Source: an uncultured Bacteroidales bacterium (GTDB taxonomy: Bacteria > Bacteroidota > Bacteroidia > Bacteroidales > Muribaculaceae). Taken from it: 64,000 nucleotides of DNA. The notes beneath the pieces were generated by a model that searched no databases, had not been told where the DNA came from, and saw only the letters and a program-made list of their open reading frames with translations. The stretch is from the NCBI GenBank assembly GCA_900542185.1, contig UQMZ01000008.1, positions 1 to 64,000 on the forward strand, given 5' to 3'. Below, in pieces: positions 17,777 to 26,137 of the stretch. Within the stretch, counting starts at the first letter, position 1. Each line of letters begins with the position of its first letter. A program made the translations under genes and the position numbers.

Positions 17777-18790
17777 ATGAATTTTCTCACAGATGAAAAG
17801 CTTCTGATTGTCGGCGCAGCCGGCATGATTGGCTCCAACATGGCCCAGACCGCCATTATGATGCGTCTTACTCCCAACATCTGTCTGTACGATCCCTACG
17901 CAAAGGGACTGAAGGGTGTTGCCGAGGAAATGCTGCAGTGCGGCTTCGAAGGCATGAACATCACCTATACCGACGACATCGAGACCGCCTTCACCGGTGC
18001 CAAGTACATCGTATCGAGCGGTGGCGCACCCCGTAAGGAGGGCATGACCCGCGAGGACCTGCTGGCAGGCAACTGCAAGATTGCCGAGGACTTCGGTAAG
18101 AACGTGCGCAAGTATTGCCCCGATGTTAAGCACATCGTGGTTATCTTCAACCCCGCCGACATCACGGGTCTGGTAACACTGCTGTACAGCGGCGTCAAGC
18201 CCGGTTGCGTCACCACACTGGCCGCACTGGACAGCACACGTCTGCGCAACGAGCTGGCCAAGTGGTTCAAGATCTCCCCGGATCTGATCACCAACTCCCG
18301 CACATACGGCGGCCACGGCGAGCAGATGGCCGTATACGCCAGCACCACTATGGTAAACGGCAAGCCTCTGACCGAGATTATCGGCACCGAAGCACTTCCC
18401 GAGAATGAATGGGAGGCCATGAAGGTACGCGTGATCCAGGGTGGCAAGAACATCATCGAGCTCCGCGGCCGCAGTTCGTTCCAGAGCCCCGCATATCTGT
18501 CGATCGAGATGATAGCAGCCGCTATGGGTGGTCCTGCATTCCGCTGGCCCGCAGGCGTATATGTAAACGACGCCAAATTCCACAACATCATGATGGCCAT
18601 GGAGACCACCATCGACAAGAACGGCGCATCGTTCAAGGTCGTAGAGGGCACTCCCGAGGAGGCAGCCGAACTCGAGCAGAGCTACAAGCACCTGTGCAAG
18701 CTCCGCGACGAAGTCATCGCACTGGGCATCATGCCTCCCATCGACAAGTGGGGCGAACTCAACCCCTACATGGTAGAGCAGACCAACTAA
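17777..18790 (+). CDS. mdh: Malate dehydrogenase
   Basis: 337 residues; NAD-dependent interconversion of malate and oxaloacetate, which in this lifestyle feeds the reductive branch to fumarate and succinate and so to MutAB and propionate. Visible: the dinucleotide motif GAAGMIGSN, substrate-binding APRKEGMTREDLL, FNPADITG, and the catalytic histidine in TYGGHGEQMAVYAS. It is slightly longer than the ~312-residue bacterial enzyme and of the type common in Bacteroidales. It is a single gene with its own promoter and terminator; the codon bias looks like that of a highly expressed gene. Confidence 0.95.
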   Translation: MNFLTDEKLLIVGAAGMIGSNMAQTAIMMRLTPNICLYDPYAKGLKGVAEEMLQCGFEGMNITYTDDIETAFTGAKYIVSSGGAPRKEGMTREDLLAGNCKIAEDFGKNVRKYCPDVKHIVVIFNPADITGLVTLLYSGVKPGCVTTLAALDSTRLRNELAKWFKISPDLITNSRTYGGHGEQMAVYASTTMVNGKPLTEIIGTEALPENEWEAMKVRVIQGGKNIIELRGRSSFQSPAYLSIEMIAAAMGGPAFRWPAGVYVNDAKFHNIMMAMETTIDKNGASFKVVEGTPEEAAELEQSYKHLCKLRDEVIALGIMPPIDKWGELNPYMVEQTN

Positions 18791-18837
18791 TAAGATTAAG
18801 ATAAGGAAAACAAATCTCAGTAATTACAACCGAGGAT

Positions 18838-18885
18838 GAGGGTGTGCCGGAACTTCCGTTCCGCGCACCCTCTCTTTATATCTTT
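18838..18885 (+). terminator. Terminator after mdh
   Basis: Stem GAGGGTGTGCCGGAA pairing with TTCCGCGCACCCTC (18838-18872), followed by TCTTTATATCTTTT. It is the first strong hairpin after the mdh stop. Confidence 0.8.
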
Positions 18886-18999
18886 TAAGATTATTAAATT
18901 TGGCAAGACAGACGCGATTTTCGGCGTGTTGGGATGCGATTGCGTCCTTTGATTCAGAATGTGACAGAAGCCATGGATTTTTATCACAATCATATTTCG

Positions 19000-19007
19000 T
19001 AATTTTG
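19000..19007 (+). promoter_or_regulatory. Possible -7 box for the 19-kb lipoprotein gene
   Basis: TAATTTTG, a full match to TAnnTTTG, lies 40 bp before the ATG. No TTG was found at the right distance upstream, so only half of the promoter is supported. Confidence 0.35.
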
Positions 19008-19047
19008 CAACGCAAACCAATAAACAACAACACAAGTGAAAAGAACA

Positions 19048-19425
19048 ATGAAACATTTGATGCTCCTGCTCTCCATGGTGCTGATAACCGGCATCATGAC
19101 CGGCTGCAAGAGCGATGACAATGGCCTGAACGGAGTATACGCCGAGATAGACGGCAGCGGTTATGGCTATTCCTATTACTTCGTCAACGACAACACCGTG
19201 AAGTGGTGTTACTGCCATGACGGTTATAAGGCTCCCACAAGCGAGTTAATAGGCTATACCAACCAGATTGGCAAAAGCTCGCTGTATTCCTCCAACGATA
19301 ATCCCTCTTACACATATACGTATGTTTATGAGGACGGCAAAGTGTACATTCCCGAGAAAGGGACAATTCTGACCAAAAGCGGCAACCGCCTTACGGACGG
19401 AGGCCACACTTACCGCAAATATTGA
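19048..19425 (+). CDS. Small lipoprotein of unknown function
   Basis: 125 residues from the ATG at 19048 (MKHLMLLLSMVLITGIMTGC); a GTG 12 bp upstream is less likely because the lipoprotein signal is complete without it. The lipid-bearing cysteine is residue 20, followed by KSDDNG. The mature part is rich in Tyr, Gly and Ser (GSGYGYSYYFVNDNTVKWCY) and looks like a small beta-sheet protein. No family recognised. A terminator follows at 19468. Confidence 0.72.
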   Translation: MKHLMLLLSMVLITGIMTGCKSDDNGLNGVYAEIDGSGYGYSYYFVNDNTVKWCYCHDGYKAPTSELIGYTNQIGKSSLYSSNDNPSYTYTYVYEDGKVYIPEKGTILTKSGNRLTDGGHTYRKY

Positions 19426-19467
19426 TTTACCTCCTCGATATTACTGAATAATTTCTGAATCGAACAT

Positions 19468-19505
19468 AAGTGCCGCGCTGCCATCCAGCGTGGCACTTAC
19501 TGTTT
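19468..19505 (+). terminator. Terminator after the 19-kb lipoprotein gene
   Basis: A 13-bp stem AAGTGCCGCGCTG / CAGCGTGGCACTT (19468-19498, one G-U pair), then ACTGTTTTAA. Confidence 0.75.
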
Positions 19506-19521
19506 TAATGGATAAGGAAGC

Positions 19522-19547
19522 CGGCCGGGGAGCCGGCTTTAATTTTG
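19522..19547 (+). promoter_or_regulatory. Hairpin plus -7 box ahead of the lysis-like cassette
   Basis: AAGCCGGC / GCCGGCTT (about 19522-19540) runs directly into TAATTTTG (19540-19547), a -7-like box. The hairpin could end upstream transcripts while the box starts new ones. No -33 element is seen at the usual spacing. Confidence 0.35.
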
Positions 19548-19589
19548 CAGCAAAATCAATCAATCACTGTTACAAACACTATTACTGAA

Positions 19590-19982
19590 ATGAATATGAC
19601 TACTGAAAACTTATGGCAGGCTGCCGTGGCGGTGCTTGGTGCGCTGGGCGGTCTGGATCTGCTGAAATGGACGGCGAATCTGATAATGAACCGGCGTAAC
19701 AACGCGCGCATGGCCGACAGCCAGGCCGACCTCTCGGAGTTTCACACCATGAAGGAGATGATCGAGTTCCTGCAGCAGCAACTCAAGGAGAAGGAGGAAC
19801 GCTTTGCGGAACAGACCGGCCTGGTACGTTCGCTCAACGGCGAGGTAATCTCGCTGACACAGGCCAAAGCCGCCGTCGAACTGGATCATGCCCTGCATCG
19901 CTGCGACAATCTGACATGCCCTCACCGCCTCCCTCCCAACGCCTTCACCTCAGTAACTTCAACCTCCATTCAGAACACCTAA
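19590..19982 (+). CDS. Small holin-like membrane protein of a lysis-type cassette
   Basis: 130 residues from the ATG at 19590. One membrane segment near the N-terminus (LWQAAVAVLGALGGLDLLKW), then basic residues (NRRNNAR), a Gln/Glu-rich coiled coil (MIEFLQQQLKEKEERFAEQ) and a C-terminal Cys/His motif CDNLTCPH. Proteins of this shape are often found before N-acetylmuramoyl-L-alanine amidases in Bacteroidota prophage-like or domesticated islands. The position before the amidase and spanin-like genes (6 bp and then 4-bp overlap) supports a lysis or envelope role, but the holin label is inference. Confidence 0.65.
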   Translation: MNMTTENLWQAAVAVLGALGGLDLLKWTANLIMNRRNNARMADSQADLSEFHTMKEMIEFLQQQLKEKEERFAEQTGLVRSLNGEVISLTQAKAAVELDHALHRCDNLTCPHRLPPNAFTSVTSTSIQNT

Positions 19983-19987
19983 TCACT

Positions 19988-20575
19988 ATGACTTCTAACA
20001 TAATACTTATTGACAATGGTCACGGGGGCGAGACTCCTGGCAAATGCAGTCCTGACGGCAGGCTGCGCGAATATGCATGGACACGCGAGATAGCGCGCTG
20101 TGTCTGTGACAAATTGAAATCACTGGGTTATGACGCCGGGCTGTTAGTGCCGGAACTCAACGACGTTTCGCTACGCGAACGGGTCAGACGTGTCAACAGC
20201 GTTTGTGCTGGTGCCGGCTCTGGCAACGTACTGTTGGTTTCCATTCACGTCAATGCCGCCGGCACTGGCCAATGGCATAACGCCTCTGGATGGACGGCTT
20301 GGGTAGCGCCAAACGCATCACAGCGTTCCCGACAGTTAGCATCTTTGCTCAATGCCGAGGCCGTAAGACTCAACCTGAAAGGCAACCGCTCACTCGAGCC
20401 GTTCTTTACCGGTAACTTCGCCATATTGCGCGATACGAAATGCCCGGCAGTCCTGACCGAAAACATGTTTCAGGACAATCGCCACGATGTTGATTATCTC
20501 CTTTCCGAGCGTGGCAAATCCGAAATCACAAATCTACATGTAACAGCCATAACCGAATATCTCAAATCATTATGA
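19988..20575 (+). CDS. N-acetylmuramoyl-L-alanine amidase (Amidase_3)
   Basis: 195 residues starting at the ATG at 19988 (MTSNIILIDNGHGGE). It cuts the bond between muramic acid and the stem peptide of peptidoglycan. The zinc ligands are visible: His in DNGHGGE, a downstream Glu in WTREIARCV, His in VSIHVNAAG, and the catalytic Glu in VLTENMFQDN. There is no signal peptide, as in phage endolysins that rely on a holin. It is sandwiched between a holin-like and a spanin-like gene, so a lysis cassette is the natural reading; a domesticated cell-wall enzyme is the alternative. Confidence 0.92.
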   Translation: MTSNIILIDNGHGGETPGKCSPDGRLREYAWTREIARCVCDKLKSLGYDAGLLVPELNDVSLRERVRRVNSVCAGAGSGNVLLVSIHVNAAGTGQWHNASGWTAWVAPNASQRSRQLASLLNAEAVRLNLKGNRSLEPFFTGNFAILRDTKCPAVLTENMFQDNRHDVDYLLSERGKSEITNLHVTAITEYLKSL

Positions 20576-21078
20576 ATTATAACAGACTTATTCTTCCCAT
20601 GTTAATCCTCGCCGTTTTGTGCGGATGCCGTTCGCATCGCAACCAGACTCCTGTTCCCGAAACGGTTACCTTGCAAGCTACAATGTCAACCCGCGAGGTT
20701 CACACCCGGCATACCGACACCGTTTACATCCGCATCCCTGCACAGGAATCGGAGCGCGAGACATTCGATAGCGTCTCTGTGTTGGAATCCGACTACGCCG
20801 TGAGCGAGGCACAGATCCGCCCCGACGGTTCATTGCGTCATTCACTGCGCCACAAGAATACGCCGTTACCGGTCCAGGTCTCCGTCACCACCGACACCAT
20901 CTACAAAGACCACATCATCGAAAAGCCCGTCCCGGTCAAAGTGCATGACACAGCACCTTCAGACCCCGCAAAATCCTCCCGTTCCACAGTCCTCCCCTGG
21001 TTTATCGCCATTGCTACCACTATATTGTTAGTCCTTATAGCAGTCAAGCATTTACGCACGAGATTTCTCAATTCTTGA
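20572..21078 (+). CDS. Spanin-like lipoprotein with a C-terminal membrane anchor
   Basis: 168 residues; the ATG overlaps the amidase stop (ATGA). The N-terminus is a lipoprotein signal (LILPMLILAVLCGC, cysteine 20) and the C-terminus has a membrane helix (LPWFIAIATTILLVLIAV) followed by basic residues. A lipid anchor at one end and a helix at the other, with a Thr/Pro-rich middle, is the plan of a unimolecular spanin joining the outer and inner membranes, used in the last step of phage lysis. No sequence family was recognised, so the call is structural inference. Confidence 0.65.
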   Translation: MNYNRLILPMLILAVLCGCRSHRNQTPVPETVTLQATMSTREVHTRHTDTVYIRIPAQESERETFDSVSVLESDYAVSEAQIRPDGSLRHSLRHKNTPLPVQVSVTTDTIYKDHIIEKPVPVKVHDTAPSDPAKSSRSTVLPWFIAIATTILLVLIAVKHLRTRFLNS

Positions 21079-21094
21079 TATGAATTTCGAAAGA

Positions 21095-21206
21095 TAGTAG
21101 CGTAGGCTGTCCCCAGCCGCGCATAGACACGGTTAAAAGCCTTATTAAAAATAACATAGGACTATGGTTATTGGTTGTGCGCGGCTGGGGACAGCCCGCG
21201 CTACTA
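21095..21206. repeat. Intergenic inverted repeat with 29-bp arms
   Basis: Arms 21095-21123 and 21178-21206 match in 27 of 29 positions (core GGCTGTCCCCAGCCGCGCA). Each arm contains its own small hairpin GGCTG-TCCC-CAGCC. The 54-bp spacer has a further stem (CATAG/CTATG flanked by AATAA/TTATT). It resembles a REP/BIME-type chromosomal repeat and could also end transcription from the lysis-like cassette. A related string, tagcagcgcgggct, recurs near 58855. Confidence 0.7.
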
Positions 21207-21262
21207 CAAAAAGTTTAACATTATTAAACATATTGATGATAATATCAGGCAGTGATTACTAT

Positions 21263-21270
21263 TAGTTTTG
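21263..21270 (+). promoter_or_regulatory. Possible -7 box giving a near-leaderless mRNA
   Basis: TAGTTTTG matches TAnnTTTG and lies only 4 bp before the ATG at 21275. If used, the transcript would begin at or very near the start codon. No -33 element at 19-21 nt was seen. Confidence 0.3.
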
Positions 21271-21274
21271 CATT

Positions 21275-22330
21275 ATGAAGCAGGTAAAGACTAAAATAGT
21301 AACCCAAGATGGCAGGGAAGTCGAGGCAACGGCTCCAAAGATTCTATCTGTAAGCAGAGCCACCGATGTGCCCGCGTTTTACTCCGACTGGTTTATCAGG
21401 AGTCTTGAGCGTGGTTATTGCCGTTGGCGCAATCCGTTCAATGGCACCGATATTTACTTGTCGCTCAAGGATGTAAGATTCATTGTATTTTGGTCAAAGA
21501 ATCCGGAGCCACTTATTCAATACCTGCCGCAGTTAAAAGAGAAAGGTATCAATTGCTATCTCCAATATACCCTTAATGACTATGAGCATGAAAGATTGGA
21601 ACCGGGGGTGCCCGGTCTTGAGAAACGAATTGATACATTCCGCAGACTTGTCGATATATTGGGATTTGGAAGTGTTGTATGGAGATTTGATCCTTTGATA
21701 CTTACAGATAAGATCTGCATTGACTCATTGATTGAGAAAATCTGCAGAATCGGCAACTTAATGAAAGGCTATACTGAAAAGATGGTTTTCAGTTTTGCGG
21801 ATATCGCATCGTATCGTAAAGTAAGCGACAACCTCAGAAACGGAGGCATATCTTACACTGAATGGACGGACGAAACGATGCATGAAATGGCTAAAGAAAT
21901 CGCTTTCGTCAACCAATCAGAAGGATGGAACTATCACCTTGCCACTTGCTCGGAGCGTATTGACTTGGCTTCATACGGCATCTACCACAATAAGTGTGTG
22001 GATGACGAGCTCATTTCCCGAATTGCATGGCGCGATCAAGAATTAATGAATTATCTTGGCATCGAGATTCTACCTAAAGAACGGAATATATTCGGAGAAT
22101 CGACTCTGCCGGCGGGAGCATGGGAAGTATCAGACAATCTTTATGCCATCCGCACCCGCGTAAACCGCGACAGCGGACAGCGCAAGTTCTGTGGATGCGT
22201 CGCTTCCAAGGACATCGGCCAATACAACACCTGTCCTCATGGCTGTCTCTATTGTTACGCCAATACGACTCCCGCGTCAGCCCTCGCCAATTTCCACCGA
22301 CACAATCCCGACACCGAAATAATAATCTGA
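21275..22330 (+). CDS. DUF1848 family protein (Fe-S / radical-SAM-like)
   Basis: 351 residues. The N-terminal half has ILSVSRATDVPAFYSDWF and FIVFWSKNPEPLI, typical of DUF1848. The C-terminus has a cysteine set CGC...CPHGCLYCYAN, an iron-sulfur binding pattern reminiscent of spore-photoproduct-lyase-like radical SAM proteins. The reaction is unknown. The gene is more AT-rich than its neighbours and ends flush (no intergenic base) against the convergent DUF1703-type gene, suggesting that at least one of them arrived by transfer. Confidence 0.85.
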   Translation: MKQVKTKIVTQDGREVEATAPKILSVSRATDVPAFYSDWFIRSLERGYCRWRNPFNGTDIYLSLKDVRFIVFWSKNPEPLIQYLPQLKEKGINCYLQYTLNDYEHERLEPGVPGLEKRIDTFRRLVDILGFGSVVWRFDPLILTDKICIDSLIEKICRIGNLMKGYTEKMVFSFADIASYRKVSDNLRNGGISYTEWTDETMHEMAKEIAFVNQSEGWNYHLATCSERIDLASYGIYHNKCVDDELISRIAWRDQELMNYLGIEILPKERNIFGESTLPAGAWEVSDNLYAIRTRVNRDSGQRKFCGCVASKDIGQYNTCPHGCLYCYANTTPASALANFHRHNPDTEIII

Positions 22331-23896
22331 CTATTCACCGACTTCGGCTTTCCAGGCGGTGATGTTGCGGGTCTCGGTGCTGAAGGTGATGCCGAGGTTG
22401 ATAATGGGGCGTGGGTCACCGGTAAACTGACGGGCGTAGTCTTTCTCATGAATCTGAGCCAACGCCTCGTCGGGGGTGCCGTCTCGCTTTAGTTCGATGA
22501 TGTAGATATTGTTGCGCATACTGAGCAACAGATCTATTCGACCGCTGGACGTGTGCCATTCCGGCCGCGCATTCACGCCGATAAGCATGAATATGATGAA
22601 CAGATTGTTCTCATAGTGCAGTTCGTTGGCTTTGTCCGAGAATTCGTAAGGAATACCGGCCATGAAGGTGCGTAAACGTTCAATAGCCTCGTCGATGTTC
22701 CGGGTCTCCAGAAGTTTTCTTACCTCCCTGACATTTTTAAAGACAGTGGTATCATCCTTGTCAAAATAATACTTGGCCAAATTCTCGAACAACCCCTTGC
22801 GTACCTCTAAGTTGGGAATGCCAAGGTGATAGTCATCCGGCTTCTCAAATCTCTTTATCGTCAGGTATCCCGTCTGATAAAGCAAAGCCGTAGGTTGGGT
22901 GTCGAATATATCGCTTGAAGTCAGGATACTCTCGTCTACCGTCTCCTCAAACATCTCCGGAAGGAAACTGTTACCCTTCTGAATCTGTCTTACCAGAAAT
23001 TCAGGAGTACCACTCTGAAACCAGTAGGAACCGATTTCTCCGTCCGCCATGGCCCACAACAGACTGAACGGATTGTAGATATCCGGACTGTTTTTCGTGA
23101 AATGATAACCGTCATAATTGTCCTTCAGCAATTTGACGGCACCGTCATAATCCGTATCGTTATTCTCGGCGAGCAGTTCGATACCTTGCTGGAAGTTCTC
23201 CGTCAGTTCCTTCTCGGTTATGCCACAAATTGCGGCATACTGCTGATTAAGCGATATATCACGAAGGTTATTCAGCCCACTGAAGATAGTCATCTTGCTG
23301 AACCGACTAACACCTGTCAGCATCGCAAAACGGATGTACTGATCCAGATCCTTGATGTTGACATATATTGACTTAAGAAGCTGACGATACTCTTCAATTT
23401 TTTCCTCATCGTGCATAGACGATATGAGAGGATGGTCGTATTCGTCAACAAGAATTACGACCGGCTGGCCCGAAACATTATTGGCAGCACGTATAATATT
23501 ACCGAAACGAGAGGAGAGACTTTCAGATTTGATTTTAACATCATACTCTTGCTCCCATATCTGAAACTGATTGTCAAGAATATCCTCAAGATTACCGTCT
23601 CCTGTCGGATTATAGGTAGCCAGACTTAGTGTCAGCACAGCATGAGGTTGCCACTCCGTCTCAAGTTGCTCTATGGCAAGTCCCTTGAACAGTTCCTTTT
23701 TCCCTTCGAAATATGCCTTGAGTGTGGACAATAACAGGCTCTTGCCAAAGCGTCGCGGCCTTTTTAGAAAGATATTTTTATTTGTCGTGACAAGATTGTA
23801 GATTAAATCTGTCTTGTCAATATATAAGTAGTCAAGTTTACGAAGATTTTCGAAGCTCTGAACGCCTATGGGATAACGGACCGGAGTGTTTGCCAT
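22331..23896 (-). CDS. AAA-ATPase with C-terminal PD-(D/E)XK nuclease-like domain (DUF1703 type)
   Basis: 521 residues from the ATG at 23896 (MANTPVRYPIGVQSFENLR), which is the conserved family start; the frame extends upstream without a matching sequence. N-terminal AAA-ATPase_like domain with Walker A in FLKRPRRFGKSLLLS and a Walker B-like VILVDEYDHPL. C-terminal nuclease-like domain with RIDLLL...IYIIELKRDG, matching the D-(E)xK pattern. The family is amplified in Bacteroidota genomes and its biological role is not established. The gene is AT-rich, lies 52 bp after the Sel1 gene on the same strand, and may be read with the upstream signalling operon or be an unrelated insertion. Confidence 0.88.
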   Translation of the reverse strand: MANTPVRYPIGVQSFENLRKLDYLYIDKTDLIYNLVTTNKNIFLKRPRRFGKSLLLSTLKAYFEGKKELFKGLAIEQLETEWQPHAVLTLSLATYNPTGDGNLEDILDNQFQIWEQEYDVKIKSESLSSRFGNIIRAANNVSGQPVVILVDEYDHPLISSMHDEEKIEEYRQLLKSIYVNIKDLDQYIRFAMLTGVSRFSKMTIFSGLNNLRDISLNQQYAAICGITEKELTENFQQGIELLAENNDTDYDGAVKLLKDNYDGYHFTKNSPDIYNPFSLLWAMADGEIGSYWFQSGTPEFLVRQIQKGNSFLPEMFEETVDESILTSSDIFDTQPTALLYQTGYLTIKRFEKPDDYHLGIPNLEVRKGLFENLAKYYFDKDDTTVFKNVREVRKLLETRNIDEAIERLRTFMAGIPYEFSDKANELHYENNLFIIFMLIGVNARPEWHTSSGRIDLLLSMRNNIYIIELKRDGTPDEALAQIHEKDYARQFTGDPRPIINLGITFSTETRNITAWKAEVGE

Positions 23897-23948
23897 ATCA
23901 ATTTCGGTATTTCTCACAAAGTTAACCAATTTCTCCGACAGTTCCAAA

Positions 23949-24833
23949 TCAGTCTTCCTCCCGGGCGTTGTCGCGCTCAGCAGGGTTTTCCAGGAGATCT
24001 TTTTGTCGGAGTTCCTCGGCACGGTGCAGCCAGACCTGGATTTCATTCTCGCGCATCTGACGTGGTTCGGGGGCCATTTCGGGCATATTCGCCAACAGTT
24101 CCTCGATGCTGGCGGCCATGGCCTGCGCGCCGCGCCAGTCGCCGTGCTCGTACGCCTTCACAAACAGGTCCGTACCCTTATCCGTGTCCCGCTCACAACC
24201 TATGCCGCACGAATAAAGTACCCCCAGCCTATAGGCATACTCCTCCGGATATGTCTTTTCGGCCACTTCCGTCCACCTGAACAATGGCTTGGTCCAGTCC
24301 GTATCGTCCGTGTGGTCAGGGAATGCCAGATCCCAGTAATAGTCGCTCAACGCCTCGGCGGCGGGCGCATAACTGCCGGCTATCGATTCATAATACTCCA
24401 CTCCTATTTCCGGATCGCCGCCCTTGGCCATATCCATGTAATAGTCGCCCAGCCACATCACGGCGTCATACCGCCACGGACTGTCTATCTTGGAACTCAG
24501 CTCATAGAAACGCTCGGCGTCGTAATGGTCGTACTTCTGACGCGGGCCGCCTTCGGCCTGGTCGGGTGTCTCTGCATTCTCGCACATATATCCCAACAGA
24601 TAATATCCCAGTCCGTCATGCCATTCCAACGCCGCCTTCTCGGCATACTCGAACGCCCGGTCCATGTCCTGCTCCACTCCGATGCCGTCATGGTATATCA
24701 ACGCCAACAGACCGGCGCGCTCACTGCTCTCCGGTGCGTTCTGCACTAAGTCCGCTGCCTCCTTCAATGCCTCGGGACGCTCGTCCTCCTCCCCTATCAG
24801 CTTATAAAACTTATTTCCCAGTTCAGTCTCCAT
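23949..24833 (-). CDS. Sel1-like repeat protein (last gene of signalling operon)
   Basis: 294 residues with several degenerate Sel1-like/TPR repeats, e.g. ALIYHDGIGVEQDMDRAFEYAEKAA and LGVLYSCGIGCERDTDKGTDLF. No signal peptide. Such solenoids act as scaffolds for protein complexes. The composition is acidic. The gene is separated from the PP2C gene by 3 bp, so the two are translationally close, and the protein is a likely assembly or substrate partner of the kinase/phosphatase pair; this is inference from context. Confidence 0.8.
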   Translation of the reverse strand: METELGNKFYKLIGEEDERPEALKEAADLVQNAPESSERAGLLALIYHDGIGVEQDMDRAFEYAEKAALEWHDGLGYYLLGYMCENAETPDQAEGGPRQKYDHYDAERFYELSSKIDSPWRYDAVMWLGDYYMDMAKGGDPEIGVEYYESIAGSYAPAAEALSDYYWDLAFPDHTDDTDWTKPLFRWTEVAEKTYPEEYAYRLGVLYSCGIGCERDTDKGTDLFVKAYEHGDWRGAQAMAASIEELLANMPEMAPEPRQMRENEIQVWLHRAEELRQKDLLENPAERDNAREED

Positions 24834-24836
24834 AAT

Positions 24837-25571
24837 TCAACCTTCAACATTCAAAATTACCACCGTGATGTTATCCTTTCCACCGGCCAGGTTGGCGGCA
24901 TCAACAAGTGTCCGGGCCGTACACGAGGGCGATTCAAGAATCTCCTGTATCTTCGCGTCGTCGATCATGTCGCACAGGCCATCGCTGCATACCAGGTACT
25001 TGTCGCCGGCCACAAACTTGGTCGGCATTATGTCAACGAACGCATCGAGCACTCCCATCGCATTGTAGATAAGGTTGGACGGCACGGTCATATCCCCGAG
25101 ACGGTTGCGCTCGGAGTGGTCGGTGGTCAGTTGCTTCAGATGCCCGTAGCGCAGTCTGTACACGCGGCTGTCGCCGCAGTTCAGACAATACGGTTTGCCG
25201 TCATAAATCAGGAACCCGGTCAGCGTACAGCCCATTCCAGAACCGTTGGCTGCAATCAGTATCTCATGATTGGTGCCGGCAAACCATTTCTTGATTGCCA
25301 TCACCAACTCCGAAGAATCCATACCCCGCTGCAGACTGTCGGTAAAATCGCTGAACGAAGTTACCGCCATCTCCGAGGCCACCTCTCCGGAGGCATAACC
25401 TCCCATGCCGTCGCATACTATCGCAGCCATCTCCGTATCGGGATTTATGGGCAGCGTCATGCTGATCCGTCCGTCGCGTATCTTCTGACCCGCCACAAGC
25501 GCCATGTCCTCATTGTTGGAGCGCAGACGTCCCACATCGCTCTCCACATCGAACCGTACTGTCATGCTCAT
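24837..25571 (-). CDS. PP2C-type Ser/Thr protein phosphatase
   Basis: 244 residues. Metal-binding motifs of the PPM/PP2C family are all present: RSNNEDMALV, AIVCDGMGGYASGEVAS, YLVCSDGLCDM and GGKDNITVVIL. It removes phosphate from Ser/Thr and is the expected antagonist of the kinase encoded in the same operon. Cytosolic, no membrane segment. It overlaps the FHA gene by 4 bp (ATGA), which implies coupled translation. Confidence 0.95.
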   Translation of the reverse strand: MSMTVRFDVESDVGRLRSNNEDMALVAGQKIRDGRISMTLPINPDTEMAAIVCDGMGGYASGEVASEMAVTSFSDFTDSLQRGMDSSELVMAIKKWFAGTNHEILIAANGSGMGCTLTGFLIYDGKPYCLNCGDSRVYRLRYGHLKQLTTDHSERNRLGDMTVPSNLIYNAMGVLDAFVDIMPTKFVAGDKYLVCSDGLCDMIDDAKIQEILESPSCTARTLVDAANLAGGKDNITVVILNVEG

Positions 25572-26122
25572 CTTACAACGAAATCATAGAAATTGGCGAT
25601 TCTGACTATATTCCCCACATTGATACGTGCCGGCTGGTGAGGCACACACGCCACGCCGTTCACCTTCGTACCGTTGCGCGAACCGAGGTCGGTTATGGTC
25701 CATCCGGCGGCATTCTGTCCCAGCGAAGCGTGCGTGCCGGATATGTAGATGCACTGCCCCAACTGTCCGACATAATTGCCGGTGGTACGCCCTATCACCG
25801 CTCCTTGAATCAGCGGTATCGTGATGTTCATGGCCGCGCAATACAGGTCCACAGGCATTGCAGGCGGGGTGTATGTACCGGTTCGCGGCTGCTCCGGCTG
25901 TGCGGGTTCCACAGGCTGCTGTACAGGGCCTTGCGGCTGTTGTTTATCCAGCTGGTCGGCGGCTACGAGTTCCTTGCCGCACTGGCCGCAGCGCTTTCCC
26001 TGTCCCTTGCCGAATATCAGGTGCTCGGGACACAGGTACATCATCGCGCCGCACTGGTCGCAATAACGGCTGTCGGCGTCTATCATCTCCCCGCACTGCG
26101 GGCATTTCTTCTGATTGTCCAT
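25568..26122 (-). CDS. Zinc-ribbon plus FHA domain protein
   Basis: 184 residues. N-terminal zinc ribbons (CPQCGEMIDADSRYCDQCGA, then CPEHL...RCGQCGKEL), a Pro/Gln-rich linker (residues ~65-95), then an FHA domain with the phosphothreonine-binding signature: GAVIGRTTGN, SGTHASL, DLGSRNGTKVNG. FHA domains read phosphothreonine, so this is the likely reader of the kinase's marks. The zinc-ribbon module is also found at the start of the AAA+ protein and the 33-kb protein from the same operon. Confidence 0.93.
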   Translation of the reverse strand: MDNQKKCPQCGEMIDADSRYCDQCGAMMYLCPEHLIFGKGQGKRCGQCGKELVAADQLDKQQPQGPVQQPVEPAQPEQPRTGTYTPPAMPVDLYCAAMNITIPLIQGAVIGRTTGNYVGQLGQCIYISGTHASLGQNAAGWTITDLGSRNGTKVNGVACVPHQPARINVGNIVRIANFYDFVVR

Positions 26123-26137
26123 AGTAGTGTCGGGATT

